DNA from: RGIG3002 sp045546775
GTDB taxonomy: Bacteria; Bacillota; Clostridia; Lachnospirales; Lachnospiraceae
Length of the DNA stretch: 64,000 bases
Assembly (NCBI GenBank): GCA_045546775.1
Contig: JAZQDM010000026.1
Location: 1-64,000, forward strand
Direction: 5' to 3'
Shown: one piece after another, positions 24,759 through 33,414 of the stretch
How positions within the stretch are numbered: the first letter of the stretch is position 1
How the letters are laid out: every line of letters begins with the position of its first letter
Notes under the pieces: generated by a model
Told to the model about the DNA's origin: nothing
The model's input: the letters and a program-made list of their open reading frames with translations, nothing else
Database searches by the model: none
Program-made: the position numbers and the translations under genes

Positions 24759-26606
24759 ATGATGAGATCATTGTATTCTGGCGTATCAGGTTTAAAGACA
24801 CACCAGACAAAAATGGACGTTATTGGTAACAATATTGCAAACGTTAACACAGTTGCGTACAAATCACAGTCTATTACATTCAGCGATTTGATGTATCAGA
24901 CAACACAGAATGCTTCCGGCCCGAATGCTACAACAGGCGCAGGCGGTATCAACGCAAGACAGATTGGTCTTGGTGTTAAGTCCGGAGCAATTAATACATC
25001 TATTACAACCGCAGGTTCTTCCCAGACAACAGGAAACCCGTTCGACTTAAAAATCAACGGCGATGCATTCTTTGTTGTAAGCAACGGTGTAGAGAACTTC
25101 TTTACAAGAGATGGTTCTTTCTACGTAGATGCTGCAGGTAACCTTGCTATGACAAGTAACGGTTATAACGTTATGGGTTGGCAAGTTGATGATGAAACCG
25201 GTTATGTGAAACAAGATACCGTTTCTGCACTTCGTATTATGAGTGCTGCAAACCTTACCTATCCGCCGGAAGCAACAACAGAAGCTTATATTTCCGGTCT
25301 TTGTGACAAGAATGACACGGATATTAACTCTACATCCGGTAAGACGATGAACTTAAACTTCTACGATGCGTTAGGCTATAACTATACTGCCAAAATCAGC
25401 GTTCATGCAACAGCTGACAGCGGACAGTATTATGTAGAATTGGATGATATTTTGGATTCCAACGGTATTTCTTTGAAGGAAGCTTACGAAGTAGACGATA
25501 TCAGCAGCATTGCAACAATTGGTGCAAAAATTACAGTTAACTGTACCGATACAGCAAGTGCAGATACAAACGTAGCAAAACCGTACTATGCGCAGGCAAC
25601 AGTAGCAGGAAAAGGCTATGATGTTTCTGAAATCAAAGCACTTGGAACAGCCGCTCAAATAAACGGACAGACTTTCAATTATGCAATTTATGAGTCAGAC
25701 GGCACTACAGTAAAATATTATGTAAATGGTAATATTGCTGATTCTGTATTGTATGATACAGCCGGCAATGCAGTGTATACATCCAATGTAGCCGGTTATA
25801 CATTTACAGATGCAGCCGGTGCAACACAAAATATTTCCGTAGACGATTTGAATGCACTTACAATTGGCGGTGCAGATGCTCCGTCTATGCTTGACCAGAT
25901 TTTTGGACAGAGCTTGGAAGGTTTGTATGGTGAAGATTATCAGGATTTTGTAAAAGAATTTGAAATCGGCACAGACGGAAAATTAGTTGTTACAAGCAAG
26001 ACAGTAAACGGTTCTAAACTTGTTTACAATACCGATACCGGTAATTTTGATAATATCGACGGTGCAGATGCAATTACACTTGATTTTAAAGAAGTTGTAG
26101 GAACAGAGAGTCTTGGTAACTTTGAAGATATCAATGTAGATTTTTCCGGAACAAGCCAGCAGAACAACGGTGGTACAGCTACATTGGCAGCTGATCCGGG
26201 TACAAATGAAAGCAACGGTGCAGTTGGTTGCGGACGTAAACTGGGTGAGATGACAGGGGTATCCATTTCCCAGAATGGTGAAATTTACGCAAGTTACGAC
26301 AATGGTATGTCCAGACTTCTCGGACAGATTTCCGTAGCTACGTTTGCCAACGCATCCGGTTTGGAAAAACAGGGTGACAACCTTTATTCAGCAACACAGA
26401 ACTCCGGTGAATTTGACGGCATCGGTCAGGATATTACGGCAGACGGTACCGGTTCTATTTCTACAGGTGTGTTGGAAATGAGTAACGTTGATTTGTCCAG
26501 TGAATTCACAGAGATGATTACAACGCAGAGAGGTTTCCAGGCAAACAGCCGAATTATCACAGTATCTGATACATTATTGGAAGAACTGACAAACTTGAAA
26601 CGATAA
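24759..26606 (+). CDS. flgE: flagellar hook protein FlgE
   Basis: 615 residues, long for the family because of an expanded middle (about 170-480) made of Ala/Thr/Asp-rich beta segments. The N-terminal rod/hook signature LYSGVSGLKTHQTKMDVIGN and NIANVNTVAYKSQSITF, and the C-terminal GVLEMSNVDLSSEFTEMITT followed by QRGFQANSRIITVSD, identify FlgE. It polymerises into the hook that joins motor and filament. Strong AAAGGAGG precedes the ATG-ATG start. It is the last gene before the internal hairpin and promoter. Confidence 0.95.
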   Translation: MMRSLYSGVSGLKTHQTKMDVIGNNIANVNTVAYKSQSITFSDLMYQTTQNASGPNATTGAGGINARQIGLGVKSGAINTSITTAGSSQTTGNPFDLKINGDAFFVVSNGVENFFTRDGSFYVDAAGNLAMTSNGYNVMGWQVDDETGYVKQDTVSALRIMSAANLTYPPEATTEAYISGLCDKNDTDINSTSGKTMNLNFYDALGYNYTAKISVHATADSGQYYVELDDILDSNGISLKEAYEVDDISSIATIGAKITVNCTDTASADTNVAKPYYAQATVAGKGYDVSEIKALGTAAQINGQTFNYAIYESDGTTVKYYVNGNIADSVLYDTAGNAVYTSNVAGYTFTDAAGATQNISVDDLNALTIGGADAPSMLDQIFGQSLEGLYGEDYQDFVKEFEIGTDGKLVVTSKTVNGSKLVYNTDTGNFDNIDGADAITLDFKEVVGTESLGNFEDINVDFSGTSQQNNGGTATLAADPGTNESNGAVGCGRKLGEMTGVSISQNGEIYASYDNGMSRLLGQISVATFANASGLEKQGDNLYSATQNSGEFDGIGQDITADGTGSISTGVLEMSNVDLSSEFTEMITTQRGFQANSRIITVSDTLLEELTNLKR

Positions 26607-26625
26607 TTCTAAAATAAAAAAGTAA

Positions 26626-26656
26626 GCAGAGGGGGCGTTCGCGTCCTCTTTTGCTA
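26626..26656 (+). terminator. internal UUCG hairpin after flgE, partial terminator
   Basis: AGCA and GGGGGCG pair with CGTCCTC and TGCT around a TTCG tetraloop, with several G-T wobbles and a small asymmetric bulge. The sequence then runs ATATTTTGTATTTTTTTG. It sits 20 bases after flgE and upstream of the flbD promoter, so it probably reduces read-through between the two halves of the operon. Confidence 0.6.
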
Positions 26657-26725
26657 TATTTTGTATTTTTTTGTAAAAAATATGTTAAAAATTTAAAAAA
26701 ATTGCACGAATATGGTTGCAAATTG

Positions 26726-26753
26726 TTGAAAATTGTGAGAAAATTTATATAAT
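26726..26753 (+). promoter_or_regulatory. internal sigma-A promoter for flbD-motAB onward
   Basis: TTGAAA (26726-26731), 16 bp spacer, TATAAT (26748-26753), about 48 bases before the flbD ATG. It is preceded by the internal hairpin terminator. Confidence 0.6.
26731..26745 (+). promoter_or_regulatory. CodY box inside the flbD promoter
   Basis: AATTGTGAGAAAATT matches AATTTTCWGAAAATT at 13 of 15 positions. It fills the spacer between the -35 and -10 elements, the place where bound CodY would block polymerase. It is better than the site upstream of codY. Confidence 0.55.
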
Positions 26754-26801
26754 TATTTAAGTGAAATAATTGCACTTTTTGTAGCAGAGGTGAAGGACGA
26801 A

Positions 26802-26987
26802 ATGATTGAAGTTACAAAGCTAAACGGTGTAAAAATTTTGATAAATCCGGATTTGATGGAATTCGTTGAAGAAACGCCGGATACGGTCATTTCTTTTACA
26901 ACAGGCAAGAAAATAATTGTAAAAGAAAGTAGACAAGACATAAAAAATTTAGTAAAATCGTATAGAAAGGATATTTTTGCCGAATAG
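26802..26987 (+). CDS. flbD: flagellar protein FlbD
   Basis: 61 residues. MIEVTKLNGVKILINPDLME and the TPDTVISFTTGKKIIVKE segment are the FlbD family (PF06289, swarming motility protein SwrD in Bacillus). The ATG is chosen over an upstream GTG because the family starts MIEVTKLNG and GAGGTGAAGG precedes it. In Bacillus the homologue raises stator torque, which fits its position just before motA. Confidence 0.85.
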   Translation: MIEVTKLNGVKILINPDLMEFVEETPDTVISFTTGKKIIVKESRQDIKNLVKSYRKDIFAE

Positions 26988-27008
26988 CGCAAAAGTTAGG
27001 TGAGTGGA

Positions 27009-27803
27009 GTGGATATAGCATCAATTTTAGGCTTAATTATATGTCTCGGCATGGTTTTCTTGGGTATCATTACCAGTGGTGGTATTTCGACGGTAGGTAA
27101 CTTTATTGATATTCCGTCGATGGCGATCACTTTTGGTGGTGCTTTTTGTTGTGTTCTTGCATCCGGACAGATGAAAGATTTTATTGCGGGCTTGAAGAGT
27201 TTTTCGTTGATTTTGAAAGTGCCGCATTTTGATACAAGCGCGATTATTACAAAGATTATTGAATTGTCCAACGTGGCTCGTAAGGAAGGTTTGCTTTCTT
27301 TGGAAGAAGCGGCAGGAGATTTGGATGATGAGTTTTTGAAAAAAGGAATTTTGCTTATTGTCGACGGTACTGACCCGGAACTTGTAAGAGCGATTATGGA
27401 GACGGAACTTGTCAGCTTGGACGACAGACATAAACAGAAAATCGGATTTTGGGAAAATGTCGCTGCGATGGGACCTGCTTGGGGTATGATTGGTACCTTG
27501 GTTGGTTTGGTTAACATGTTGCAGAATATGTCAGATCCTTCTGCCATTGGTCCTTCTATGGCGACAGCTCTTATTACAACGTTGTACGGTTCGCTTCTCG
27601 CAAACTGGATTGCAACGCCGGTTGCAACAAAGTTAAAGAGTAACAACTCAGCTGAAATTACGATGAAAGAAATTATGATTGAAGGTTTGCTTTCCATTCA
27701 GGCAGGTGAAAACCCTCGTGTTATTGAAGAAAAATTAAAATCATTCCTTGCTCCGAAGGATAGAGTGAATCCGGAAGAAGGTGGAGGTGAGCTGGATGGG
27801 TAA
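27009..27803 (+). CDS. motA: flagellar motor stator protein MotA
   Basis: 264 residues from the GTG at 27009; an in-frame GTG at 27000 would add three residues. The shorter start gives the family N-terminus (M)DIASILG with AGGTGAG just upstream. Four membrane segments, the cytoplasmic loop with charged residues, and the proton-channel helices PAWGMIGTLVGLVNMLQNM and ALITTLYGSLLANWIATPVA are present. It forms the ion channel with MotB and acts on FliG. Confidence 0.95.
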   Translation: MDIASILGLIICLGMVFLGIITSGGISTVGNFIDIPSMAITFGGAFCCVLASGQMKDFIAGLKSFSLILKVPHFDTSAIITKIIELSNVARKEGLLSLEEAAGDLDDEFLKKGILLIVDGTDPELVRAIMETELVSLDDRHKQKIGFWENVAAMGPAWGMIGTLVGLVNMLQNMSDPSAIGPSMATALITTLYGSLLANWIATPVATKLKSNNSAEITMKEIMIEGLLSIQAGENPRVIEEKLKSFLAPKDRVNPEEGGGELDG

Positions 27804-28605
27804 AAAGAGAAAACCCGACGAAGCCCCACCACCAGCCCTATGGAAGGACACATTTGCAGACTTAATGAATTTGCTGTTGTGTTTCTTCGTATTACTTTTT
27901 TCCATGTCAACAGTAGAACAGGAAAAATTTGAGCAGGTTGCTCAGTCTTTGAATTCGGCGTTTAGTATTTTTTCGGGTGGTTCCAGTGCAATCGGTGATG
28001 GTATTTTGGTCAGCAATGGTATGAGCCAGTTGAACGAATTGGATGAGTACATAAACAGTACCGGAAAAATGGCAGAGAACGAGGAAGAGGCTGACAGCTT
28101 TGATGAAATGCAAAACAAAGTGGAAGAAGCCCAGATGGAAGCTTCGGAACAACTTGCAGAGCAGTTGGCAGAGGCAGTAAATGAAAACAATCTTGACGGT
28201 GAGATTGATATAGAGTTCACATCGCAGTATGTACAGCTTACGCTTAGTGGTTCGATTTTGTTTGATTCGGGCAGTGTAGAACTGAAAGCAGAGGCACTTC
28301 CGGTTCTTGATAAAGTTGGCGTAATGTTGGAAAAATATTCGACAGGAATTATTGAGATTGAAGGACATACAGATAATGTTCCGATGTCCGGCTCCAAATA
28401 CTCCAACAACGATGAACTGAGTAGTGGACGTGCATTATCGGTATTTAATTATTTGATTGAAGGCACGACTTTGGAACCATCTATGGTAAAACATGCCGGC
28501 AGAGGAGAATATGTTCCGATTGCAGACAATTCCACGCCGGAAGGACGTGCAAAAAACAGACGTGTAGAAATTCGAATATACAATTCGTTAAGTTCCTATC
28601 AATAG
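27796..28605 (+). CDS. motB: flagellar motor stator protein MotB
   Basis: 269 residues. The N-terminal single membrane helix KDTFADLMNLLLCFFVLLFS carries the essential ion-binding Asp (FAD). An acidic plug and linker follow, then the OmpA-like peptidoglycan domain (FDSGSVELK, IEIEGHTDNVPMSG, GRAKNRRVEIRI). The ATG at 27796 overlaps the motA end by 8 bases behind GGAGGTG. Confidence 0.95.
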   Translation: MGKKRKPDEAPPPALWKDTFADLMNLLLCFFVLLFSMSTVEQEKFEQVAQSLNSAFSIFSGGSSAIGDGILVSNGMSQLNELDEYINSTGKMAENEEEADSFDEMQNKVEEAQMEASEQLAEQLAEAVNENNLDGEIDIEFTSQYVQLTLSGSILFDSGSVELKAEALPVLDKVGVMLEKYSTGIIEIEGHTDNVPMSGSKYSNNDELSSGRALSVFNYLIEGTTLEPSMVKHAGRGEYVPIADNSTPEGRAKNRRVEIRIYNSLSSYQ

Positions 28606-28638
28606 GTTCAATAAAACAGAGAAGGCAGGAAATAACAC

Positions 28639-29157
28639 ATGAAGAAAAATTTGTTATCGGTCATTATCTTAGCACTTTTAATTGTCAATATCATTTTGAC
28701 ATCCATTATGATGTTCAGTGTGATGGGTACATCGAAAAAGACAGCGACTTTGGTAAATAATATTGCAAGTGTATTGGATTTAGAGCTGGAAGCGAGCAAA
28801 GATGATGCAGATGCGGTAGTGGAAGTGGCTATGGAAGATATGGCAGTGTATGACATATCCGAACAGCTTACCATTCCTTGTAAAATAGGAGAAGACGGAA
28901 AATCACATTACGTTGTTACAAATGTGTCTTTATCCATGAATACAAAGGATGACGGCTACAAGAAATTTGGTGAGACTCTTGTGGAAAAAGAAAGTCTTAT
29001 TGAAAGCGAGATTTACGAGGTGTTCAGCCAGTATACACTGGATGAAGTGTTAGAAGATACAGATGCTATTAAGGCAGAAATTTTGGCAAGAATTCAGAAA
29101 ATGTTTGGATCTGAGTTCATTTTCAAGGTATCTTTCAGCAATACATTATATAATTAG
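28639..29157 (+). CDS. fliL: flagellar basal body-associated protein FliL
   Basis: 172 residues. A membrane helix at about 5-30 (LLSVIILALLIVNIILTSIM) precedes an extracytoplasmic FliL domain (KSHYVVTNVSLSMNTKDDGY, ESEIYEVFSQYTLDEVL). FliL rings the stator. Position between motB and fliM supports the call. Confidence 0.85.
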   Translation: MKKNLLSVIILALLIVNIILTSIMMFSVMGTSKKTATLVNNIASVLDLELEASKDDADAVVEVAMEDMAVYDISEQLTIPCKIGEDGKSHYVVTNVSLSMNTKDDGYKKFGETLVEKESLIESEIYEVFSQYTLDEVLEDTDAIKAEILARIQKMFGSEFIFKVSFSNTLYN

Positions 29158-29192
29158 CCTCTTAAAAAATTAAGTAAAGGGAGGTGAAACTC

Positions 29193-30173
29193 GTGGGTGA
29201 GGTATTATCTCAAAATGAGATAGACAATTTGCTGGCGGCGCTTAGTGCCGGTGAATTGGATGTAGACCAAATGCAGGAGTCATCGGAAAAACAAGTCAAA
29301 AATTATGACTTCAAACGTCCGGCAAAGTTTTCAAAAGAACATTTGCGTACTCTTGAGATTATATTCGAGCATTATGGACGACTGTTATCCACGAATTTGC
29401 CGGTTTATTTGAGAAAAAATATTCAGGTAAGTGTAGTTAGTTCAGAGGCATTGACATTTTCGGAATTTACGAATTCCTTGTCTAATCCTGTTATTTTAGG
29501 TATTGTAAATTTTCAACCGCTCAGCGGAAGTATTATTATAGAAATGGCGACGAATCTAGGGTTTGCCATGATTGACAGAATGCTTGGCGGTGCAGGTGTT
29601 CCACTTGAAAAAAACAGGGACTTTTCAGAAATAGAGTTGACTATAGTTGAAAAGATTATGGTAATCTGTATGCAGTTGATGCGTGAACCGTGGAAAAATG
29701 TTGTAGACATCAATCCGGTTATGGAAAGAATCGAGACAAACTCACAGTTTGCACAGGTAATTGCACCAAGTGACATGATAGCGATTGTAACACTGAGCTT
29801 GAAAGTTGGCGATGTGGAAGGATTGTTAAACATATGTCTCCCATATTTCACATTGGAAGACATTATGGACAAATTGAATACGAAGTACTGGTTCTCAACA
29901 ATGCAGGAGACAAATGATGAGGATTACGAGGAATATATCGGTGCATTGATTAAGCGTGTGCAAATTCCCGTTAAAGCAGTACTTGGAAGAAGCAGTCTTT
30001 CTGTAAATGACTTTGTGAATCTTCAAGTTGGTGATATAATAAGATTAGACTCTAAGGTAGATGATGAATTAAACATTTACGTTGGAAATATAAAAAAATT
30101 TACCGCATTGCCGGGTTCTAACAAAGATAAATATGCAACCCGTGTAACGTCGGTAATTAGAGAGGGGGAGTAG
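29193..30173 (+). CDS. fliM: flagellar motor switch protein FliM
   Basis: 326 residues from the GTG at 29193 (an upstream in-frame GTG at 29184 lies inside the ribosome site GGGAGGTG). The N-terminal CheY-binding motif GEVLSQNEIDNLLAALSAGE, the CheC-like middle domain (GFAMIDRMLGG) and the C-terminal SpoA domain (GRSSLSVNDFVNLQVGDIIR) are in order. It binds phospho-CheY and relays the switch to FliG. Confidence 0.96.
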   Translation: MGEVLSQNEIDNLLAALSAGELDVDQMQESSEKQVKNYDFKRPAKFSKEHLRTLEIIFEHYGRLLSTNLPVYLRKNIQVSVVSSEALTFSEFTNSLSNPVILGIVNFQPLSGSIIIEMATNLGFAMIDRMLGGAGVPLEKNRDFSEIELTIVEKIMVICMQLMREPWKNVVDINPVMERIETNSQFAQVIAPSDMIAIVTLSLKVGDVEGLLNICLPYFTLEDIMDKLNTKYWFSTMQETNDEDYEEYIGALIKRVQIPVKAVLGRSSLSVNDFVNLQVGDIIRLDSKVDDELNIYVGNIKKFTALPGSNKDKYATRVTSVIREGE

Positions 30174-30176
30174 AAC

Positions 30177-31466
30177 ATGGACGGTATGTTATCCCAAGAC
30201 GAAATTAATGCGCTTCTGAATGGCATGGGCTCGGAAAGCGCTGACGATAATAAACAAGATGACGATACAGTGACTGTTTCAACGGCAAAGCCGGCAGTGG
30301 TTGCACCGCCGATTGATGAAAGTCTCCTGACGGATGTTGAAAAAGATGCAATTGGTGAAGTGGCAAACATCAGCATGGGGTCTTCAGCCACTACGTTGTA
30401 TTCACTTGTTAGCAGAAAGGTTAATATTACAACGCCGATTGTAACATTAGCAAATTGGCAGACGGTTATTGATGATTACCAAAAACCTTGTGTATTCATT
30501 CAGATTCGATATACATTAGGTTTAGATGGCTCCAATATTTTAGTATTAAAAGAGCAGGACGTTAAAATTATCACCGATTTAATGATGGGTGGTGATGGAA
30601 CGAATACAGATGGAGAGCTTGGAGAACTGCACTTAAGTGCTATTTCGGAGGCGATGAACCAGATGATGGGTGCCTCTGCAACATCACTTTCTACTATGCT
30701 TGGAAAGATGATTGATATCAGCCCGCCGGAAGCTTCGTTAATTGATGTAACAGAATTCTCATCCGGTGAAGATATTTCGGCATTTTTGGCAGGTAACTTC
30801 GTAAAAATTGCGTTTAGAATGCAAATTGATGATTTGGTAGACAGTACAATCATGCAGCTGTATCCGATTGATTTTGCGAAGTCTCTCTATGATACATTTA
30901 TAGGTATAGGCTCGGAAGAAGCTGCTGCAGCACCTGCACCGGCTCCGGCACCAGCGCCGGCTCCAACACCTGCACCGGCTCCAACACCTGCGCCGGCTCC
31001 AACACCTGCACCGCAACCGATGGATAATGCGGGAGCAGCACCACAGATGGACCCGAATCAGGCGATGAACCCTAACGCACAGATGATGGGTATGCCACCG
31101 ATGATGGGTATGGGAATGCCGCAGATGATGGGTATGCCACCGATGATGGGCATGGCACCGCAGATGCAAAATATGAATGTACAGCCGGTACAGTTCCAAG
31201 GTTTCTCGAATGATTTTAATCCATTACAGAGTCAGGAAAATATGAACCTGATTATGGATGTACCGTTGGAGGTAACTGTAGAACTTGGTAGAACCCATAA
31301 ATCAATTTCGGATATTTTAGACTTTGCACCGGGTACTATTATTGAACTTGATAAAATAGCAGGCGAACCGATTGATGTACTTGTAAACGGTAAGTTTGTT
31401 GCAAAGGGCGAAGTAGTAGTAATTGAAGAAAGCTTTGGTATAAGAGTGACAGAAATAATAAAATAG
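30177..31466 (+). CDS. fliY: flagellar motor switch phosphatase FliY (FliN type)
   Basis: 429 residues. An N-terminal FliM-like CheY-binding motif (MLSQDEINALLNGM) is followed by a CheC-type phosphatase domain with two E-x2-N sites (GEVANISMGSSA and SEAMNQMMGASA). A disordered linker of alternating Ala/Pro/Thr (about 250-280) and a Met/Gly/Pro-rich repeat (about 302-331) leads to a C-terminal SpoA/FliN domain (DVPLEVTVELGRTHKSISDI). FliY dephosphorylates CheY-P at the C-ring in Bacillus. The Met-rich repeat is unusual. Confidence 0.95.
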   Translation: MDGMLSQDEINALLNGMGSESADDNKQDDDTVTVSTAKPAVVAPPIDESLLTDVEKDAIGEVANISMGSSATTLYSLVSRKVNITTPIVTLANWQTVIDDYQKPCVFIQIRYTLGLDGSNILVLKEQDVKIITDLMMGGDGTNTDGELGELHLSAISEAMNQMMGASATSLSTMLGKMIDISPPEASLIDVTEFSSGEDISAFLAGNFVKIAFRMQIDDLVDSTIMQLYPIDFAKSLYDTFIGIGSEEAAAAPAPAPAPAPAPTPAPAPTPAPAPTPAPQPMDNAGAAPQMDPNQAMNPNAQMMGMPPMMGMGMPQMMGMPPMMGMAPQMQNMNVQPVQFQGFSNDFNPLQSQENMNLIMDVPLEVTVELGRTHKSISDILDFAPGTIIELDKIAGEPIDVLVNGKFVAKGEVVVIEESFGIRVTEIIK

Positions 31467-31484
31467 AAAATAGGAGTGATTGAT

Positions 31485-31847
31485 ATGGCAAAAAATATTT
31501 TAATTTGCGACGATGCAGCTTTTATGAGAATGATGATTAAGGACATCTTAACAAAGAATGGATACAATGTTGCCGGCGAAGCAGAGAATGGTGCAAAAGC
31601 GGTTGAAAAGTATAATGAAGTAAAACCGGATTTGGTACTTATGGATATTACAATGCCGGAAATGGATGGTATTCAGGCACTTAAGAAAATCAAAGAAAAC
31701 GATCCGTCAGCACTTGTTATTATGTGTTCTGCAATGGGACAGCAGGCAATGGTTATTGAGTCTATTCAGGCAGGGGCAAAGGACTTTATCGTTAAGCCTT
31801 TCCAGGCAGACCGAGTTTTGGAAGCTGTTCAGAAAGTTGTAGGATAG
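31485..31847 (+). CDS. cheY: chemotaxis response regulator CheY
   Basis: 120 residues, a single receiver domain: ILICDDAAFMR (acidic pocket), LVLMDITMPEMDG (phospho-acceptor Asp), the switch region VIMCSAMGQQ and the conserved Lys in FIVKPF. The ATG at 31485 is preceded by AGGAGTG; the upstream GTG in that site is not used. CheY-P binds FliM/FliY to bias rotation. Confidence 0.95.
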   Translation: MAKNILICDDAAFMRMMIKDILTKNGYNVAGEAENGAKAVEKYNEVKPDLVLMDITMPEMDGIQALKKIKENDPSALVIMCSAMGQQAMVIESIQAGAKDFIVKPFQADRVLEAVQKVVG

Positions 31848-31849
31848 TC

Positions 31850-32239
31850 ATGATTCTTGCCATTGACAGTGGTACAAATTCAACGTTGCAGTTTTTTACA
31901 GTCGTAATTTTGTTTGTGTTTGTTTTGGCGCTTACGTATTTTGTGACAAAGTGGTTGGCAAACTTTCAAAAGGAAAAGACTGCAAATAATAATCTTGAGA
32001 TTATTGAAGTTTCAAAAATCTCAGCGAATAAATATATCGAGATTGTCAGATGCGGCGAAAAGTATTTGGTAATTGCGGTATGCAAAGATACGGTAACGAT
32101 GCTTTGTGAGTTGTCGAAAGATGAAATTTCTTTTAAGGAAGAAAGTACGTCGGAACCTAAAAAGTTTGAAGATTACTTTAAGAGAGCAAAAACCGTTGAT
32201 GTTCTGGAAAAAGAAAAAGACCTGGAAAAAAATAAATAG
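31850..32239 (+). CDS. fliO: flagellar biosynthetic protein FliO
   Basis: 129 residues. One membrane helix (about 15-37) with a short outer N-terminus, then a cytoplasmic domain with NNNLEIIEVSKISANKYIEI and CGEKYLVIAV, typical of the FliO/FliZ family that helps FliP assemble. It starts 2 bases after cheY. Confidence 0.82.
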   Translation: MILAIDSGTNSTLQFFTVVILFVFVLALTYFVTKWLANFQKEKTANNNLEIIEVSKISANKYIEIVRCGEKYLVIAVCKDTVTMLCELSKDEISFKEESTSEPKKFEDYFKRAKTVDVLEKEKDLEKNK

Positions 32240-32253
32240 GCGGTTGGATAGTT

Positions 32254-33123
32254 ATGAGAAATATTTTTTCCGGAAAGAAAATTGTGAAAATAGTATGCCT
32301 GCTGCTTACAGTAGGCATATTGTGTCTTTGTGACTCGAAAGCGGTATACGCTTCCGGTTTAGACTCCAATTTGACCGGGGAGACAGACGAAAGAACCTAT
32401 GTCAATGAAGGTGGTTCGTCTGACGATAAAGAAGAACTCGGAGAATTGAATATAGCCAATACAGTGACTGTTACTTATGACGATGGAAATGGGCAGATAA
32501 ACGGTGCATTGCGTATTTTGATTACGCTGACGTTAATAGCGCTAGCACCGATTTTGCTGCTGATGCTTACTTCTTTTACAAGAATTATCATTGTCTTACA
32601 TTTTACAAGGGCAGCCCTGAATACGCAAACTGCCCCGCCTAATCAAGTATTGATTGGGTTAGCTTTGTTTTTGACCTTTTTCATTATGGAACCGGTAATA
32701 ACACAGATAAATACAGAGGCAATTGTGCCGTTTGAAGCCGGAGAAATCACACAGGAAGAGGCAATTGAAAAGGCAGTTGGTCCGCTGAGAGAGTTCATGT
32801 ATAAGCAGACAGAAATAAAAGATGTGAATTTATTTTTGGAAATCAGTAGTACGGAATGGAGCGGAGAGGATTTGGATGAGATTCCAATCAGTATACTCAT
32901 TCCTGCGTTCATTATCGGAGAACTTCGTGCAGCTTTTATTATGGGATTTATTATTTATATCCCGTTTATTGTTATTGACATGGTAGTTGCATCTACGCTT
33001 ATGAGTATGGGTATGATGATGTTGCCGCCAACGACAATTTCTATGCCGTTCAAGATTTTATTGTTTGTGCTTGCAGACGGTTGGAATCTTGTAATAGGTA
33101 ATTTGGTTAAAACGTTTTACTGA
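32254..33123 (+). CDS. fliP: flagellar export gate protein FliP
   Basis: 289 residues. A signal peptide-like N-terminus and an acidic extracytoplasmic segment (about 28-78) precede the conserved core: LLLMLTSFTRIIIVLHFTRA, APPNQVLIGLALFLTFFIM, and the C-terminal helices LRAAFIMGFIIYIPFIVIDM and LMSMGMMMLPPTTISMPFKI. It forms the export gate with FliQ and FliR. Confidence 0.96.
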   Translation: MRNIFSGKKIVKIVCLLLTVGILCLCDSKAVYASGLDSNLTGETDERTYVNEGGSSDDKEELGELNIANTVTVTYDDGNGQINGALRILITLTLIALAPILLLMLTSFTRIIIVLHFTRAALNTQTAPPNQVLIGLALFLTFFIMEPVITQINTEAIVPFEAGEITQEEAIEKAVGPLREFMYKQTEIKDVNLFLEISSTEWSGEDLDEIPISILIPAFIIGELRAAFIMGFIIYIPFIVIDMVVASTLMSMGMMMLPPTTISMPFKILLFVLADGWNLVIGNLVKTFY

Positions 33124-33138
33124 CGGGAGTGATAAAAA

Positions 33139-33408
33139 ATGACAATTGATGACGTTACGGCGATGACCGGGGAAGCGCTTTATACAATTATTCTTGTTTC
33201 AGCGCCGGTGTTGCTAGTATCGCTTATAGTTGGTCTTGTTATCAGTATTTTTCAGACCGTTACATCCATTCAGGAGCAAACATTAACCTTTGTTCCGAAA
33301 GTAATTTGTGTATTTGTGGCGCTTATGATTTTGGGACACTGGATGTTAAATACGATGGTGGAGTTTATGGTAAGTCTCTGGTCGAATTTTAGTTTGTACA
33401 TAAGGTAA
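33139..33408 (+). CDS. fliQ: flagellar export gate protein FliQ
   Basis: 89 residues with two membrane helices. APVLLVSLIVGLVISIFQTV and TSIQEQTLTFVPKV are the family core. Confidence 0.95.
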   Translation: MTIDDVTAMTGEALYTIILVSAPVLLVSLIVGLVISIFQTVTSIQEQTLTFVPKVICVFVALMILGHWMLNTMVEFMVSLWSNFSLYIR

Positions 33409-33414
33409 AATGAT

